This document shows positions 23,402-33,157 of a stretch of 64,000 bases of DNA, piece by piece. The translations under genes were made by a program, and so were the position numbers. The stretch lies in contig CAJXTB010000003.1 in the NCBI GenBank assembly GCA_913061235.1, positions 310,001-374,000 on the forward strand, read 5' to 3'. Under the pieces are notes generated by a model. The model made no database searches and was not told the origin of the DNA. It saw only the letters and a program-made list of their open reading frames with translations. This DNA is from an uncultured Pseudomonadota bacterium (lineage in GTDB: Bacteria > Myxococcota_A > UBA796 > GCA-2862545). The stretch's first letter is position 1, and the number at the start of each line of letters is the position of its first letter.

Positions 23402-26400
23402 TGTTCGGTTGGCTCGCCCTCGTGCTGGGTTTCGCACACGCTGTAGAACCCCCCGATTGGTCCACCCGACCCATCGCGCAGGTCTCGCTCGTCTGGCCAG
23501 AAGGCTCCGAGACGGACGACAACCTTCAGCCCTTGCTGTTGTCCCGCCAGGACACGTTCGCAGACCCCGGCACAGTCCGGCGCGACGTCTCCACCCTGTT
23601 CCGTGTTGGCGAGTTTCGCGCCGTGGAAGTCGACGCCGTCCCCTACCCGTATGAGACTGATGCTGGCGACATCATTGAGGGCGTGGTGCTTACCTTCAGC
23701 GTCTTCCCAGCCCCGCGAGTGCACAGTGTTGTTCTGGGTGAGAGCGGCGGCGTGTCCCGCAGCAAGGTGCTCGACGCCGCACGTATCTCCGTGGGCCAGC
23801 CGTACTACGCCGAGCTGGACGCCACTCCAGGTGCCGCACGCATTGAGTCATTGTACTCTCGGCAGGGCTACCCAGATGCCAGAGCGACCCTCGTGGAAGT
23901 CGACCAGGACGGTAAGCTCACGGTGTTCATCGATGTAGATCCCGGCCAACCGCGCACCGCGACCGACGTTGTGTTCGCCGGAGACCTACCCGTCTCACGG
24001 GCACGCCTGCGACGCTGGGCACGGCAGCGCGGGGTGCGTGTCAACAAGCCCGTCTCCGCTGAAGCCGTCACAGATGCCCAGTTCCACATTCGTCGCCAGC
24101 TCGCCCGCCTGCGCACCTTCCCCGTACAGAGCGGTGGCTGGGTCGAAGCCCGCGTCACGCCGGCCCTGGTTCTACAAGACGACGGAACCGCCCAAGTCGC
24201 CTTCACCGTTGAGCCAGGAAAACAGCTACGCGTAGCGACCAACGGCCTGCGGCTGCGCGCCAACGCCAAGGTCATTGACGCACTCGGCATCGATGAGCGT
24301 ACACGCCTCACTCGTGGATTCGTCGCTGCAGCACCCGAGCGCATTGAGACCCGTCTTCAAGACTCCGGCTACCTGGCTACGGCAGTCACAGTCGCCCTCG
24401 ACGAGAGCCGCGACACCGTTCAGACCCTCGTCGTCGACATCGAGCGTGGACCGCGACACCGCCTGCGCGACCTGAACTTTGTCGGCAATGACGCGGTGGA
24501 AGACTCCACTCTTCGTGCGGTCATGGACCAAAAAAGCCCTGACATCCTTCGTCTTCAGAAGGTCACCCCAGAGGCGGTAGACGACGCACTACCGACCTTG
24601 CTCGAGCTGTACCGTTCGCGCGGCTACCAAGACGCTTCCGTCACACGCGACCCGCTTTCCTTCGAGACCGGTAGAGGGTTGTTCTCCTTCCTCAAGCGCG
24701 AGCCCAACCAACAAGTCACAGTGACCGTTGAGATTGATGAAGGCCCGCTCAGCACCCTTGCCGGAATCGTCATTGACGGTGGCGCAGACCAAGTCAACCT
24801 GGACGACGAACGTGCCTTCGCTGGCGACCTGGCGGGGGGGCCTTACAGCCCGCAAGCACTCGCTGGCATCGCACAGGCAGTTGTAGAGCGACACCGCGAG
24901 AAGGGCTACCTCGAAGCCGACGCGCGCATCACCTCGGACGAAGACGTCGCTGGCCGAACAGCGACCATCACCATTCGGCCAGGTCCGCGCGTATTGCTGC
25001 GCTCCATCGTTCTGCGCGGTGCCGCACGCACGCGTCCAAACACCATTCGCCGCGAAGTCGACCTGCCTCTCGGAGAGCCGGTAACAACCGGAGATCTGGA
25101 GCGGGTACGGCGCGATCTGTACGACCTCGGCGTGTTCCGCACCGCCACCACCGAGCTACTGGGAGACGGCCCCCTGCGTGACTTGGTCGTGTCCGTCGAA
25201 GAACAGAAGCGCTGGGCTTTTGAGCTTGGTGGCGGTGTCTCGACCGACCAAGGATTCCGAAGTTTCGGCCGCGCTACCCGTCGCAACCTCTGGGGACGTG
25301 CTCACCGCGTCAGCCTGTACGGCCTTCTCGGGATTGACTGGCGCTCTGACTCGCTCAGCGACTGGACCCCAGACATCCGCGACCCCGAGTGGCGAGCCGC
25401 AGTCACGTACGACGCTCCTCACTTCCCGTTCCTCAATCAGCATGTCCTGGTTGACCTCCTTCTGCGCGAGCGCGTTCAAGAGCGAACCTGGCAGATGGCT
25501 CGAAGCGGCTTCGGTGTGGCCATCGACACCACTCTGGACAGCAAGACCACGCTGCGCACTGGCATTCGCCTGGAGACGCGTACGCTTCAGGAGCTCGATG
25601 TTGGCGCACTCCTTGACGGAGAGCCGTGGGCCGATCTGCTAAACCTAGACAATCCGCAGTTCCCCTCTACCTTTCGGTTCCAGGACTCCCTCAGCGCGCT
25701 GCTCTTCCACGACCGAAGAGACAGCCAGTTCGCGCCATCGCGCGGGTTCTCCGTCTCCATACGCGGTGAGCTTGCCCCTGGACTTCCCGTCGGAAGAAGT
25801 GCCAAACGACCGGTGCGATTCGCCAAGTCCGAGATTCGTGCGACTGGCTACATTCCGCTCGGTGGATTCGTTCTGCGCACGAGCGGAGACATCGGCGGAA
25901 TCGCCATGTTGGACGACGGAATTGTTGGCTTAGAAGACCGATACCGACTGGGAGGTACCGGCAACCTGCGTGGATTCCGTCGGGACACTTTGGGCCCACG
26001 CAATCGCATCGCCAACCCGAACCTTGGCTGGTCGGACCGATTGGGCCCCATCATCGAGCAAGCGGGACGAGTGGATCCAGACCGCTGGACCCCAACCGGT
26101 GGAGATGCACGGGTATTGGCAAGCGTGGAGCTCATCGCTCCGCTTCCGGCACTCGGGCTGCGCGCGTGGGATGGCTATGCAGCCGCCTTGTTCGCAGACG
26201 TCGGCAACGTCTGGTTGCTCACCCCCGACACGGATGCAACCAGTGAAGCCGCCGCCATTCGCGACATCTTCGACCCCATTCTTCGCTACTCCATCGGCGC
26301 GGGGATTCGAGTGTCCACTCCGGTCGGCCCACTTCAGGTAGATCTCGCCACCAACCCAGAGGCCATCACCGCCACTGGCGAGCGTCGGATTCTGCTGCGC

Positions 26401-26457
26401 GACCAGTGGCGTGAACCGCTTCTTCGCGCCCACATTTCATTGGGTACGCTGTTCTGA
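23401..26457 (+). CDS. Omp85-family outer-membrane assembly protein (TamA/BamA type)
   Basis: 1,018 residues, starting at an ATG that overlaps the tamB stop, with a short signal peptide (MFGWLALVLGFAHA). Several POTRA domains occupy roughly residues 20-580, for example LFRVGEFRAVEVDA, SLYSRQGYPDARATL and LYRSRGYQDASVT, each with the GY at the second helix. The 16-strand barrel follows with GRATRRNLWGRAHRVSLYG and LGGTGNLRGFRR, the conserved loop-6 motif. The protein ends in SLGTLF, a good C-terminal beta-signal. The pairing with TamB suggests TamA, but the many POTRAs and length are longer than typical TamA (about 580), so it may combine roles. Confidence 0.88.
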   Translation: MFGWLALVLGFAHAVEPPDWSTRPIAQVSLVWPEGSETDDNLQPLLLSRQDTFADPGTVRRDVSTLFRVGEFRAVEVDAVPYPYETDAGDIIEGVVLTFSVFPAPRVHSVVLGESGGVSRSKVLDAARISVGQPYYAELDATPGAARIESLYSRQGYPDARATLVEVDQDGKLTVFIDVDPGQPRTATDVVFAGDLPVSRARLRRWARQRGVRVNKPVSAEAVTDAQFHIRRQLARLRTFPVQSGGWVEARVTPALVLQDDGTAQVAFTVEPGKQLRVATNGLRLRANAKVIDALGIDERTRLTRGFVAAAPERIETRLQDSGYLATAVTVALDESRDTVQTLVVDIERGPRHRLRDLNFVGNDAVEDSTLRAVMDQKSPDILRLQKVTPEAVDDALPTLLELYRSRGYQDASVTRDPLSFETGRGLFSFLKREPNQQVTVTVEIDEGPLSTLAGIVIDGGADQVNLDDERAFAGDLAGGPYSPQALAGIAQAVVERHREKGYLEADARITSDEDVAGRTATITIRPGPRVLLRSIVLRGAARTRPNTIRREVDLPLGEPVTTGDLERVRRDLYDLGVFRTATTELLGDGPLRDLVVSVEEQKRWAFELGGGVSTDQGFRSFGRATRRNLWGRAHRVSLYGLLGIDWRSDSLSDWTPDIRDPEWRAAVTYDAPHFPFLNQHVLVDLLLRERVQERTWQMARSGFGVAIDTTLDSKTTLRTGIRLETRTLQELDVGALLDGEPWADLLNLDNPQFPSTFRFQDSLSALLFHDRRDSQFAPSRGFSVSIRGELAPGLPVGRSAKRPVRFAKSEIRATGYIPLGGFVLRTSGDIGGIAMLDDGIVGLEDRYRLGGTGNLRGFRRDTLGPRNRIANPNLGWSDRLGPIIEQAGRVDPDRWTPTGGDARVLASVELIAPLPALGLRAWDGYAAALFADVGNVWLLTPDTDATSEAAAIRDIFDPILRYSIGAGIRVSTPVGPLQVDLATNPEAITATGERRILLRDQWREPLLRAHISLGTLF

Positions 26458-26470
26458 AACGGCCGCTGCG

Positions 26471-26499
26471 GTGACTCTGGCGGTCCCTCAGCGTAAACT
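26471..26499 (+). promoter_or_regulatory. Candidate promoter of a leaderless mRNA for the TPM-domain gene
   Basis: GTGACT (26471-26476) and TAAACT (26494-26499) are 17 nt apart. The expected transcription start falls 6-7 nt later, on or beside the ATG at 26507. No Shine-Dalgarno is present before that ATG. Confidence 0.4.
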
Positions 26500-26506
26500 A
26501 CAAACC

Positions 26507-29014
26507 ATGCGCTGTGCACTCTTACTGTTGGCCCTCCTTCCCCTCACAGCGCAGGCGTACACGCCCCCGCCGTACGTACAAGGACAGCGCGTCTATCGCG
26601 TGCCAAACGGCGTCGATGTCGTCACCACACAGACTTTGTCCGCAGCAACCGAGGCAGAACACCCCGTTGTGGTGGTGTTCGCCAACAACGTCGTCGACAA
26701 CGAGCGAGGCGTCGCCTGGTCCAGCGATACAGAAGATGCCATCGAAGACACCTGGGCATTGTGGTCGCGTAATCCAGACTTCCAGCCCGACATTACCAGC
26801 GTTGTGCTCATTGGCATGGACGAGCGTGAAATCCGCATCCTCACAGGTTCAAACTGGGATGTAGACTTGGGGCTGACTGGAACGGCCCTCAGCGAACTGA
26901 CCGAACGACACTTCGTTCCACAAGCGCGCGCCGGAAACCTCGATGTTGCCGCCAAGCGAACGGTGACCGCTCTGGATGAAGAGATCAGCCGCCGCATCGC
27001 CTGGGAAGCAGGGGCAGAGGACCGCCTTCGCGCCGCTGAAGGCGAGCGTCGTGCTCGTGAAGCCCGAATGGCGCAGCTCGAGCAAGAGCGCCGGGAAGCC
27101 GAGACCCGTCTGGCCATCGAACGCGAAGAGCAGCGCGCCGCTCTCCGTCGGGGCGTAACCGTCGCAGGAGCGGGATTTATGGGCTTTGCGGCACTGGGCG
27201 GGGCGGGCTTGTTCGCAGGGACCCGTCGCAGGCGTCGCCAACAGTCACAGATGGCACTGAACGGCGCCATCACCTCTATGACCGAGCGCCTGTCCAAGGC
27301 CAACGACCTCGTCGCTGACCTTCGCTTGCAGAGCGATTCACGCGATGGTGTGCTCGCCCTACGCCTGAAGGGACCCGGCACGAACACATTGCTCGACGCG
27401 GTCACCGGAGCACTCGACCACATCCAAGTGCGACTCAACGCCATGCGCCACCACCTCAACCGAATCGTCGCCAAGGCCAAAGACGTGGGCGCGTTCGACG
27501 CCGACGCACTCGACCAGCTCAAGAAGGAACTCGAGACCGGCTTCACCTACGCACCTGAAGCGAGGCGCGACAAGCTCTTCACCGATTCTGCCCCTATTGA
27601 AGTGGACTTCCCAACGTTCGAGGCCGAGCTTCAGGTCCGCTACGACGAAGCAAAAGCCGGGTGGAATCGTCTCTTAGACGCAGTAGACGCCTCAATGCGC
27701 CGGGCCAGCGACGACCTCCCTCTCGACGGTCTTCAGCAGGCCATGGGATTGGTGCAGGCACTCGACCTCCCCCTAGGCTGGGTCCAGCCACACCCGCTGT
27801 ACGCCGACCTCGACACCGCCATGGAAGAGCTCGACGCGTTGCGGACCACCGACCCCATTCACTACCTCGACGTCATGGACAACATCCACGAAGCCGAAGA
27901 CAACGTCATTGACGCGTTGCACGCTATCCAAGAAGACCGAAAGCTAGTTCTTCTGGCCCGTGACCACGCCGAGTCGCTGACCACGCCGCTCAACATTGTG
28001 CTCGAAGATGACCAAAACCCAGACGAGGCCATCGCTCTTGCAGAAGACTCAACCGAGACGTTCGAAGGGCACCTCAGCGCCGTCTCAGATCTTGAGATTG
28101 TCGCAGAAGCGGGTGACGCGGCCATTGCTGCTTGGGATGAGGTCACCGCCCGCCACGAACGCATTGCCCTGGCCGTCCAGACGCTGCCTACACGGCTGAA
28201 GACGGCGACCACAGACATTGCCGCACTCGTGGCAAGACGTGAACACGAGCGCAAAGAGCTCGGTCGCTTGTCGGAACACCACAAAAACCTCGCAGACGCG
28301 ACCAAAGAGATTGAAGAGGCCACAGTAGACGTCGACCAAGCCACCGACGCCCTGCGCGAAGCTCACGCAGCGCTCAACCGAAACGCACTCGTCACAGCGC
28401 TCGGCGCCGTTGAGCTGGCCGTCGCTGAGCAGGAAGAGGCCCTTGAAGACCTCCGAGAAATGCGTGTTCTAACACAACAACTCGTGCGCAGCCGCGAGCA
28501 AGCCGTCACTCTATGGGACAGCTTAGATGCCCTGCGCCTCAAGATGTTGGCGGACCTAGCCGCCATGTCCTCTCCCAAGCTCGGACAGCACAACCTGCTC
28601 AGTCTAGGCGACGCAGCGCGAGATGCCCTGCGTGGCGAGTGGGACCATGCCGGCGAATGGACTCTGCGAGCCGACCGGGTCAAGCGCATCTCCAGCCTAT
28701 GGCGAGCCGCTGTCGCGACAGAGCGGGACCGCATCAACAAAGCAGCAGCAGCCAAGCTGGCCCGAAGTCGCGCTCGGACACGCACCTCCAGCGGATTCTG
28801 GGGCTCATCCGGGTCGAGTTCCTCCTCTCGCCGCTCCTCGCGGAGTAGCTCTTGGGGCAGCTCGTCAAGCAGCAGGTCCTCGCGAAGCAGCAGCAGCAGC
28901 TACAGCAGCTCTCGAAGCCGAAGTAGCGGCAGCTCCTACTCATCGTCCAGCAGCCGCAGCGGCGGAAGCTCATTCAAGTCGAGCGGCGGACGAAGCGGCG
29001 GAAGCAAATGGTAG
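26507..29014 (+). CDS. TPM-domain membrane protein with long coiled coil and Ser/Arg/Gly-rich tail
   Basis: 835 residues from the ATG that gives a signal peptide (MRCALLLLALLPLTAQA). Residues about 25-160 match a TPM (TLP18.3/Psb32/MOLO-1) domain: VVTTQTLSAATEAEHPVVVV, AIEDTWALWSRNPDF and IRILTGSNWDVDLGL. A charged helix (residues about 190-240) leads into a membrane segment (VAGAGFMGFAALGGAGLFAG) and a basic stop-transfer RRRRR. About 500 residues of mostly helical, coiled-coil-like sequence follow, probably cytoplasmic. The last 75 residues are almost only Ser, Arg, Gly and Tyr, ending SGGRSGGSKW. TPM proteins with Ser/Gly tails are common (YgcG group), but the long coiled-coil insert is unusual. 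It follows the Tam genes by 49 nt. Confidence 0.8.
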   Translation: MRCALLLLALLPLTAQAYTPPPYVQGQRVYRVPNGVDVVTTQTLSAATEAEHPVVVVFANNVVDNERGVAWSSDTEDAIEDTWALWSRNPDFQPDITSVVLIGMDEREIRILTGSNWDVDLGLTGTALSELTERHFVPQARAGNLDVAAKRTVTALDEEISRRIAWEAGAEDRLRAAEGERRAREARMAQLEQERREAETRLAIEREEQRAALRRGVTVAGAGFMGFAALGGAGLFAGTRRRRRQQSQMALNGAITSMTERLSKANDLVADLRLQSDSRDGVLALRLKGPGTNTLLDAVTGALDHIQVRLNAMRHHLNRIVAKAKDVGAFDADALDQLKKELETGFTYAPEARRDKLFTDSAPIEVDFPTFEAELQVRYDEAKAGWNRLLDAVDASMRRASDDLPLDGLQQAMGLVQALDLPLGWVQPHPLYADLDTAMEELDALRTTDPIHYLDVMDNIHEAEDNVIDALHAIQEDRKLVLLARDHAESLTTPLNIVLEDDQNPDEAIALAEDSTETFEGHLSAVSDLEIVAEAGDAAIAAWDEVTARHERIALAVQTLPTRLKTATTDIAALVARREHERKELGRLSEHHKNLADATKEIEEATVDVDQATDALREAHAALNRNALVTALGAVELAVAEQEEALEDLREMRVLTQQLVRSREQAVTLWDSLDALRLKMLADLAAMSSPKLGQHNLLSLGDAARDALRGEWDHAGEWTLRADRVKRISSLWRAAVATERDRINKAAAAKLARSRARTRTSSGFWGSSGSSSSSRRSSRSSSWGSSSSSRSSRSSSSSYSSSRSRSSGSSYSSSSSRSGGSSFKSSGGRSGGSKW

Positions 29015-29071
29015 GCGGCCACTAAGTGGGCTGATGGGGCGGGGACTGTTGAGGGCCGCCTGCTATCAGCT

Positions 29072-29209
29072 GTCAGTCGTCAGCTTTCAGAGCCGTCTTC
29101 GACAGCTGGTGATTCGACGAATCCCGCTCCAACAAGACCCCTCGTACTGCCGAGCCTCATCCTGCATGCTGACGCCGAAGGCGTCTGCTCTGATAGCTGA
29201 TAGCTGACC
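29072..29209. repeat. Inverted-repeat element with heptamer arms between convergent genes
   Basis: Arms at 29072-29093 and 29188-29209 are 22 nt each and match at 18 positions as reverse complements. Both are built from 7-nt steps (TCAGNNN on the left, TAGCTGA on the right). The 94-nt spacer has no reading frame of interest. The element fills the junction between the TPM gene and accC, which face each other; the rest of 29015-29245 holds nothing I recognise. Confidence 0.65.
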
Positions 29210-29245
29210 TCCCGAATCGCGAAGGACCAGTTCACAGCCTAATGG

Positions 29246-30598
29246 CTACTTCTTGCCGGAGCGCTCAGCGAGGAAGCTGTCTACGTACCGCGTGTACATG
29301 CGCGATTCGCGGAACACCGCACCGTCGACAAGCTCACGCTGTAGTGGAATCGAGGTCTGGATGCCTTCGACCACGAACTCGTCCAAGGCGCACAGTAGGC
29401 GCTCGATACAGTGATTGCGGTCCCTGCCCTTCACGATGAGCTTGGCGGTCAGCGAGTCGTAGTACGGCTGCACAAAGGCGTGCTCGTGAATGGCACTGTC
29501 TACGCGGACACCAGGGCCACCAGGCTCATGGTAGCCAGTGACCGGGCCCGGGGATGGCAGCTGCCGCCACGGGTCTTCGGCGTTGACGCGAACCTCAATG
29601 GCATGACCCGAGATCTGCACCTCGTCCTGTGTCAGCGACAGGCCTTCACCGGCCGCCAGCCGAAGCTGTTCTTCCACCAAGTCCACACCCGTGACTTCTT
29701 CAGTGACAGGATGTTCGACTTGGATGCGAGGATTGACCTCAAGGAAGAAGAAGTCGTCTCCCTCGAGCAGAAACTCGACAGTCGCAAGTGTCTGGTACTG
29801 GACGTCGGATGCCAAGGCGACCGCGGCGTCACAGATGCGCTTGCGCGTAGCATCGCTCATGTTGGGCGCTGGGGCCTCTTCAACAAGCTTTTGATGCCGA
29901 CGCTGAAGCGAGCAATCGCGGGTGCCCAAGTGAATGGCCCCACCCTTGCCGTCTGCAGCAATCTGGACTTCGATGTGGCGAGGCGACGGTAGGTAGCGCT
30001 CTACGAAGACATCGCCATTGCCGAACGACACGCGAGCTTCTTCTTGGGCCAAGTTGAAGCCACGCGGAAGCTCTTCTTCCGACTCGACAACACGCATGCC
30101 TTTACCGCCACCACCTGCAGCGGCCTTGAGGATGACAGGGAAGCCGGTGCGTTTGGCCGACTCCATGGCATCTTCCATGGAAGTAGCCGCACCAGGACTG
30201 CCTTCCAGCAGTGGAAGCCCGGCACCACGAGCTGCAGCCTTGGCCGACAGCTTGTCACCGAACATGCGCAGGTGCTCTACGGAAGGTCCAATGAACTCCA
30301 CGCCCATGGCGCGAACCGCACTGGCAAACTGGGCGTTTTCCGCCAAGAATCCGTAGCCCGGATGGACAGCATCCGCGCCGGTAATCTCTACCGCTGCGAG
30401 CACAGCAGGCTGGTTCAAGTAGGACTTCAGCGCTGGCGCTGGCCCAATGCAGACGGACTCGTCTGCAAAGGCAACATGAAGCGCGTTGGCATCTGCTTGC
30501 GAGTAGATGGCGACGGTACGAATACCCAGCACCTTGCACGCGCGAACAATGCGCAGTGCAATCTCACCACGGTTGGCGATCAAGACCTTCTTGAACAT
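29246..30598 (-). CDS. accC: Acetyl-CoA carboxylase, biotin carboxylase subunit
   Basis: 450 residues, the normal length. It carboxylates biotin on AccB using ATP and bicarbonate, the first half-reaction of malonyl-CoA formation. Seen in order: [14 protein letters not shown] at the start, the biotin carboxylase pattern [11 protein letters not shown], the ATP-grasp Gly loop [47 protein letters not shown] and [20 protein letters not shown] with the catalytic Arg and metal ligands. No obvious residue is missing. Only 2 nt separate its ATG from the accB stop, so the two are surely co-transcribed. Last gene of a seven-gene minus-strand operon. Confidence 0.98.
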   Translation of the reverse strand: MFKKVLIANRGEIALRIVRACKVLGIRTVAIYSQADANALHVAFADESVCIGPAPALKSYLNQPAVLAAVEITGADAVHPGYGFLAENAQFASAVRAMGVEFIGPSVEHLRMFGDKLSAKAAARGAGLPLLEGSPGAATSMEDAMESAKRTGFPVILKAAAGGGGKGMRVVESEEELPRGFNLAQEEARVSFGNGDVFVERYLPSPRHIEVQIAADGKGGAIHLGTRDCSLQRRHQKLVEEAPAPNMSDATRKRICDAAVALASDVQYQTLATVEFLLEGDDFFFLEVNPRIQVEHPVTEEVTGVDLVEEQLRLAAGEGLSLTQDEVQISGHAIEVRVNAEDPWRQLPSPGPVTGYHEPGGPGVRVDSAIHEHAFVQPYYDSLTAKLIVKGRDRNHCIERLLCALDEFVVEGIQTSIPLQRELVDGAVFRESRMYTRYVDSFLAERSGKK

Positions 30599-30600
30599 GC

Positions 30601-31065
30601 TTAGCTCGCGCGAATCTTGAAGAGGTCCTGACCAAACTGTACGGGGGTGCCCTCTTCTGCGAGAATCGCAACGATGGTTCCCGAGACTTCAGCCTCAATC
30701 TCGTTCATCAGCTTCATCGCTTCAACGATGCAGAGCGGCTGGCCGACGGTCACTTTCGAGCCCACTTCAACAAACGGCGGAGAGTCCGGGTTCGGCGAGC
30801 GGTAGAAGGTGCCCACCATGGGCGATTCGACGAGTGTCAGCCCTTCGTTGCTCTCCTCTGCCGAAGGAGCAGCAGCGGCAGCAGCAACCGGAGCTGCAGC
30901 GAGGGACGGGCCGGGCGCCGGAGCGTAGGCATGTCCAGTCACCACAGGGGCCGGAATCGCGCCGACTCGGAGCGTCATGCTCTGGTCTGCGTCCTTGTAT
31001 TTAAACTCACTCACGTCGTACTTGCTCAGTAGCTCAAAAAGCTCCTGCATCCGTTCCAAGTCCAT
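30601..31065 (-). CDS. accB: Biotin carboxyl carrier protein of acetyl-CoA carboxylase
   Basis: 154 residues. The N-terminus ([20 protein letters not shown]) fits AccB, an Ala/Pro-rich flexible linker of about 40 residues follows, and the C-terminal biotinyl domain has the target Lys in [10 protein letters not shown], with the thumb region [25 protein letters not shown] lies before the ATG. It carries carboxybiotin from AccC to the transferase subunits, which are not in this window. Placement of aroQ upstream and accC downstream is a common order in bacteria. Confidence 0.97.
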   Translation of the reverse strand: MDLERMQELFELLSKYDVSEFKYKDADQSMTLRVGAIPAPVVTGHAYAPAPGPSLAAAPVAAAAAAPSAEESNEGLTLVESPMVGTFYRSPNPDSPPFVEVGSKVTVGQPLCIVEAMKLMNEIEAEVSGTIVAILAEEGTPVQFGQDLFKIRAS

Positions 31066-31122
31066 GTCGGCCTCCAGAGTCGCGCGTCATAATCAACGCG
31101 AGCCCGCCGTGCCCGTCTGGAG

Positions 31123-31566
31123 TCAGCGACGCTCGCGAAGCTGATGAGCGAGTCCACGTAAGGCCAGTTGATACCCCACGACTCCGAGCCCAGTGATTAC
31201 GCCGCTAGCCACGTCCGCAAGGAGCGAACGGTGACGGAAGGACTCTCTGGCGTGAACGTTGGAGATGTGGACCTCAATAAACGGAAGCTGCGTGGCCAGC
31301 AGAACATCACGCAAGACCACCGATGTATGGGTGAAGCCAGCGGCGTTGATGATGGCGCCATCAAAGTCATCACGGCTCGCTTGCCGAATCGCCGCCAGCA
31401 TCCCGCCTTCGTCGTTGCATTGAACGTGACGTAGGGACAGGTCCAGCTGGGCAGCTAAAGCGTCTAGCCCCTGTCCCACTTCAGCCAAGGTCGTGCTGCC
31501 GTAGGTCTCGGGCTCACGCGTGCCCAACAGATCGAGATTGGGTCCGTTCAGGACAAGGAATCGCAT
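31123..31566 (-). CDS. aroQ: Type II 3-dehydroquinate dehydratase
   Basis: 147 residues, normal for the dodecameric type II enzyme, which removes water from 3-dehydroquinate in the shikimate pathway. Landmarks are LNGPNLDLLGTREPETYG with the catalytic Tyr, CNDEGGML for the usual SN-x-EG block, INAAGFTHTSVVLRD, and the catalytic His region FIEVHISNVHARESFRHRS. It shares its operon with aroB and aroK, so three shikimate steps are together. 57 nt lie between it and accB. Confidence 0.97.
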   Translation of the reverse strand: MRFLVLNGPNLDLLGTREPETYGSTTLAEVGQGLDALAAQLDLSLRHVQCNDEGGMLAAIRQASRDDFDGAIINAAGFTHTSVVLRDVLLATQLPFIEVHISNVHARESFRHRSLLADVASGVITGLGVVGYQLALRGLAHQLRERR

Positions 31567-31568
31567 CC

Positions 31569-32555
31569 CTACTTCCGGATCAACGAACGACGATTGGCAC
31601 GACGCTCTCGGGCTTTTCGAATCTTCTCGCGCAGCTCGTCGACATCGATCTCTTCCGCAGCCCGCACCACATCCGCAGACGGTGTCATGCTTGGCCCGTC
31701 GTCATCGGGGATAGCCGAGCGCGTTGTTTGGGTGCCCGTCATTCGACGCTGCACCTCGATGGCCCGGGCAATGTCTCGCCGCGAAACTTCGTCGTACGCA
31801 TCGGGTTCCATCAACGGTACGGCCGTCGGCACATGCGGCGACGCTTGTCGGCGTGCACCAAACCCTGGCGTAGGCGTTGCCACTCCAGGAACCGGCATGG
31901 CCAGCCGGGGCGGACGTTTCGCCTCCATGTCCGCCGTGAGCTCTTCGCTCAAGTCGTCAGGAGTGTCCGAGTCAATGCCTTGAAGTTCGCGCAGACGACG
32001 ATCGAACTGGACGTTGGCGGGGTCGTGAAACAACAGACGTCGGTACACGCGAACCGCGCGGTCGACCCGTCCCATATTGGCGTAGCTCTCTGCCCGTTCT
32101 GCGGTCAGGAGTGGGTCCATCCCCTGACGCCGCTGGAGCATCTCCCGAGTACGGTCGCGCATTCGTTCCATGAGCGCAACAGCCGCTAAGTCGGTCGGAA
32201 AGCGGGTCAGGTGCTCGGTACAGAACTCGCGCGCACGGTCAATACGTCCCGCACAGAACAACGCCTCAATACGGATGCGCGACAGCAAATCGCTGTGCTC
32301 GACGTCCGGGCCGAAGCGGTCGATAGCCGCCAACGCACGCAGGTACTGGGTCGCATTGAACGCAGCCTGCGCGAGAATACTCCAGCTTTCAGGTTCATTT
32401 CCACCCGCATCCGTCGCAGCTGTGATGACTCGAAGCGCCGACGTCCAGTCCTGTCGGCGTACATACTCACGAGCCACTTGGAGATGCGCCTCATCCGACG
32501 GGTCGTCGAAGAGAATCTCTTTTAGAAGTTCGAGTTCGGGGTCCGCAAGTGCCAC
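31569..32555 (-). CDS. TPR-like protein of unknown role within the aro/acc operon
   Basis: 328 residues from a GTG. About residues 15-195 are helical repeats of tetratricopeptide type, for example DPSDEAHLQVAREYVRRQDW and SYANMGRVDRAVRVYRRLLF followed by HDPANVQFDRRL. The C-terminal third is low-complexity, with Pro-rich (MPVPGVATPTPGFG) and then basic helical sequence (LREKIRKARERRANRRS). There is no signal peptide, so it is probably cytoplasmic. It shows no Shine-Dalgarno, but TAGACT ends 6 nt before the GTG, hinting at a leaderless internal transcript that would drive aroQ-accB-accC. Function unknown. Confidence 0.8.
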   Translation of the reverse strand: MALADPELELLKEILFDDPSDEAHLQVAREYVRRQDWTSALRVITAATDAGGNEPESWSILAQAAFNATQYLRALAAIDRFGPDVEHSDLLSRIRIEALFCAGRIDRAREFCTEHLTRFPTDLAAVALMERMRDRTREMLQRRQGMDPLLTAERAESYANMGRVDRAVRVYRRLLFHDPANVQFDRRLRELQGIDSDTPDDLSEELTADMEAKRPPRLAMPVPGVATPTPGFGARRQASPHVPTAVPLMEPDAYDEVSRRDIARAIEVQRRMTGTQTTRSAIPDDDGPSMTPSADVVRAAEEIDVDELREKIRKARERRANRRSLIRK

Positions 32556-32638
32556 AGCTGCAGTCTACCAAAGCTTGAGAATATTTGCCTAGGCAGAGCA
32601 GTGCCGGCGTTCAGGCCTGCACTGTACAGCGTAGCGTC

Positions 32639-33157
32639 CTACCGGGCGTGCAAAGCCAATGACTGCTCACTGTCACGGGTAGTGACAGTGACCGTTGTAG
32701 GCAGAGCACGGCCACTGCGGTCCATTGCGAATCGGTCTACCAAGACGTAGACACGAGCAAGGCCAGTAGCGTCTGTCCGTACCGTTAGGCGGTCCGTCAC
32801 ATCGACCTCGGACAGGTCGACATAGCGGTCACGCCACACATCCCAAGTCAGCGCTTCGTCTGCCGCCGAGATGCCGTCGTACATGTAGCCAGGCTGAACA
32901 TCGAAGGCCGACAGGAGCAGCGTGTCTGGTGCCGTTCCGCCCAGCGCCACTTCAACACCGTCGAGTGGCTCACCCGATTGTGAGTCGTAGACCATCACAT
33001 CAACCGGAACCAGTGCCACGAGACCGTCATCAACGTCGTTGAGCGACTGGTCCCAATCTACAGCAACATCGTCTGGAATCAGCAACTGCGGACCGCTAGC
33101 AGACTCCTCCACAGCACACCCTACTAGGACGACTGTGAGGATTGCGAGACGGTTCAT
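32639..33157 (-). CDS. Small lipoprotein of unknown function
   Basis: 172 residues, overlapping the aroB stop by an ATGA. The signal MNRLAILTVVLVGCAVEES carries a lipobox LVGC. The mature part is acidic and beta-rich: DVAVDWDQSLNDVDDGL, then MVYDSQSGEPLDGVEVALGG, which looks like the start of an Ig-like or carboxypeptidase-regulatory-like fold with a surface loop, and GLARVYVLVDRF. I do not recognise a family. It is odd in a shikimate/fatty-acid operon and probably just rides on its expression. Confidence 0.72.
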   Translation of the reverse strand: MNRLAILTVVLVGCAVEESASGPQLLIPDDVAVDWDQSLNDVDDGLVALVPVDVMVYDSQSGEPLDGVEVALGGTAPDTLLLSAFDVQPGYMYDGISAADEALTWDVWRDRYVDLSEVDVTDRLTVRTDATGLARVYVLVDRFAMDRSGRALPTTVTVTTRDSEQSLALHAR

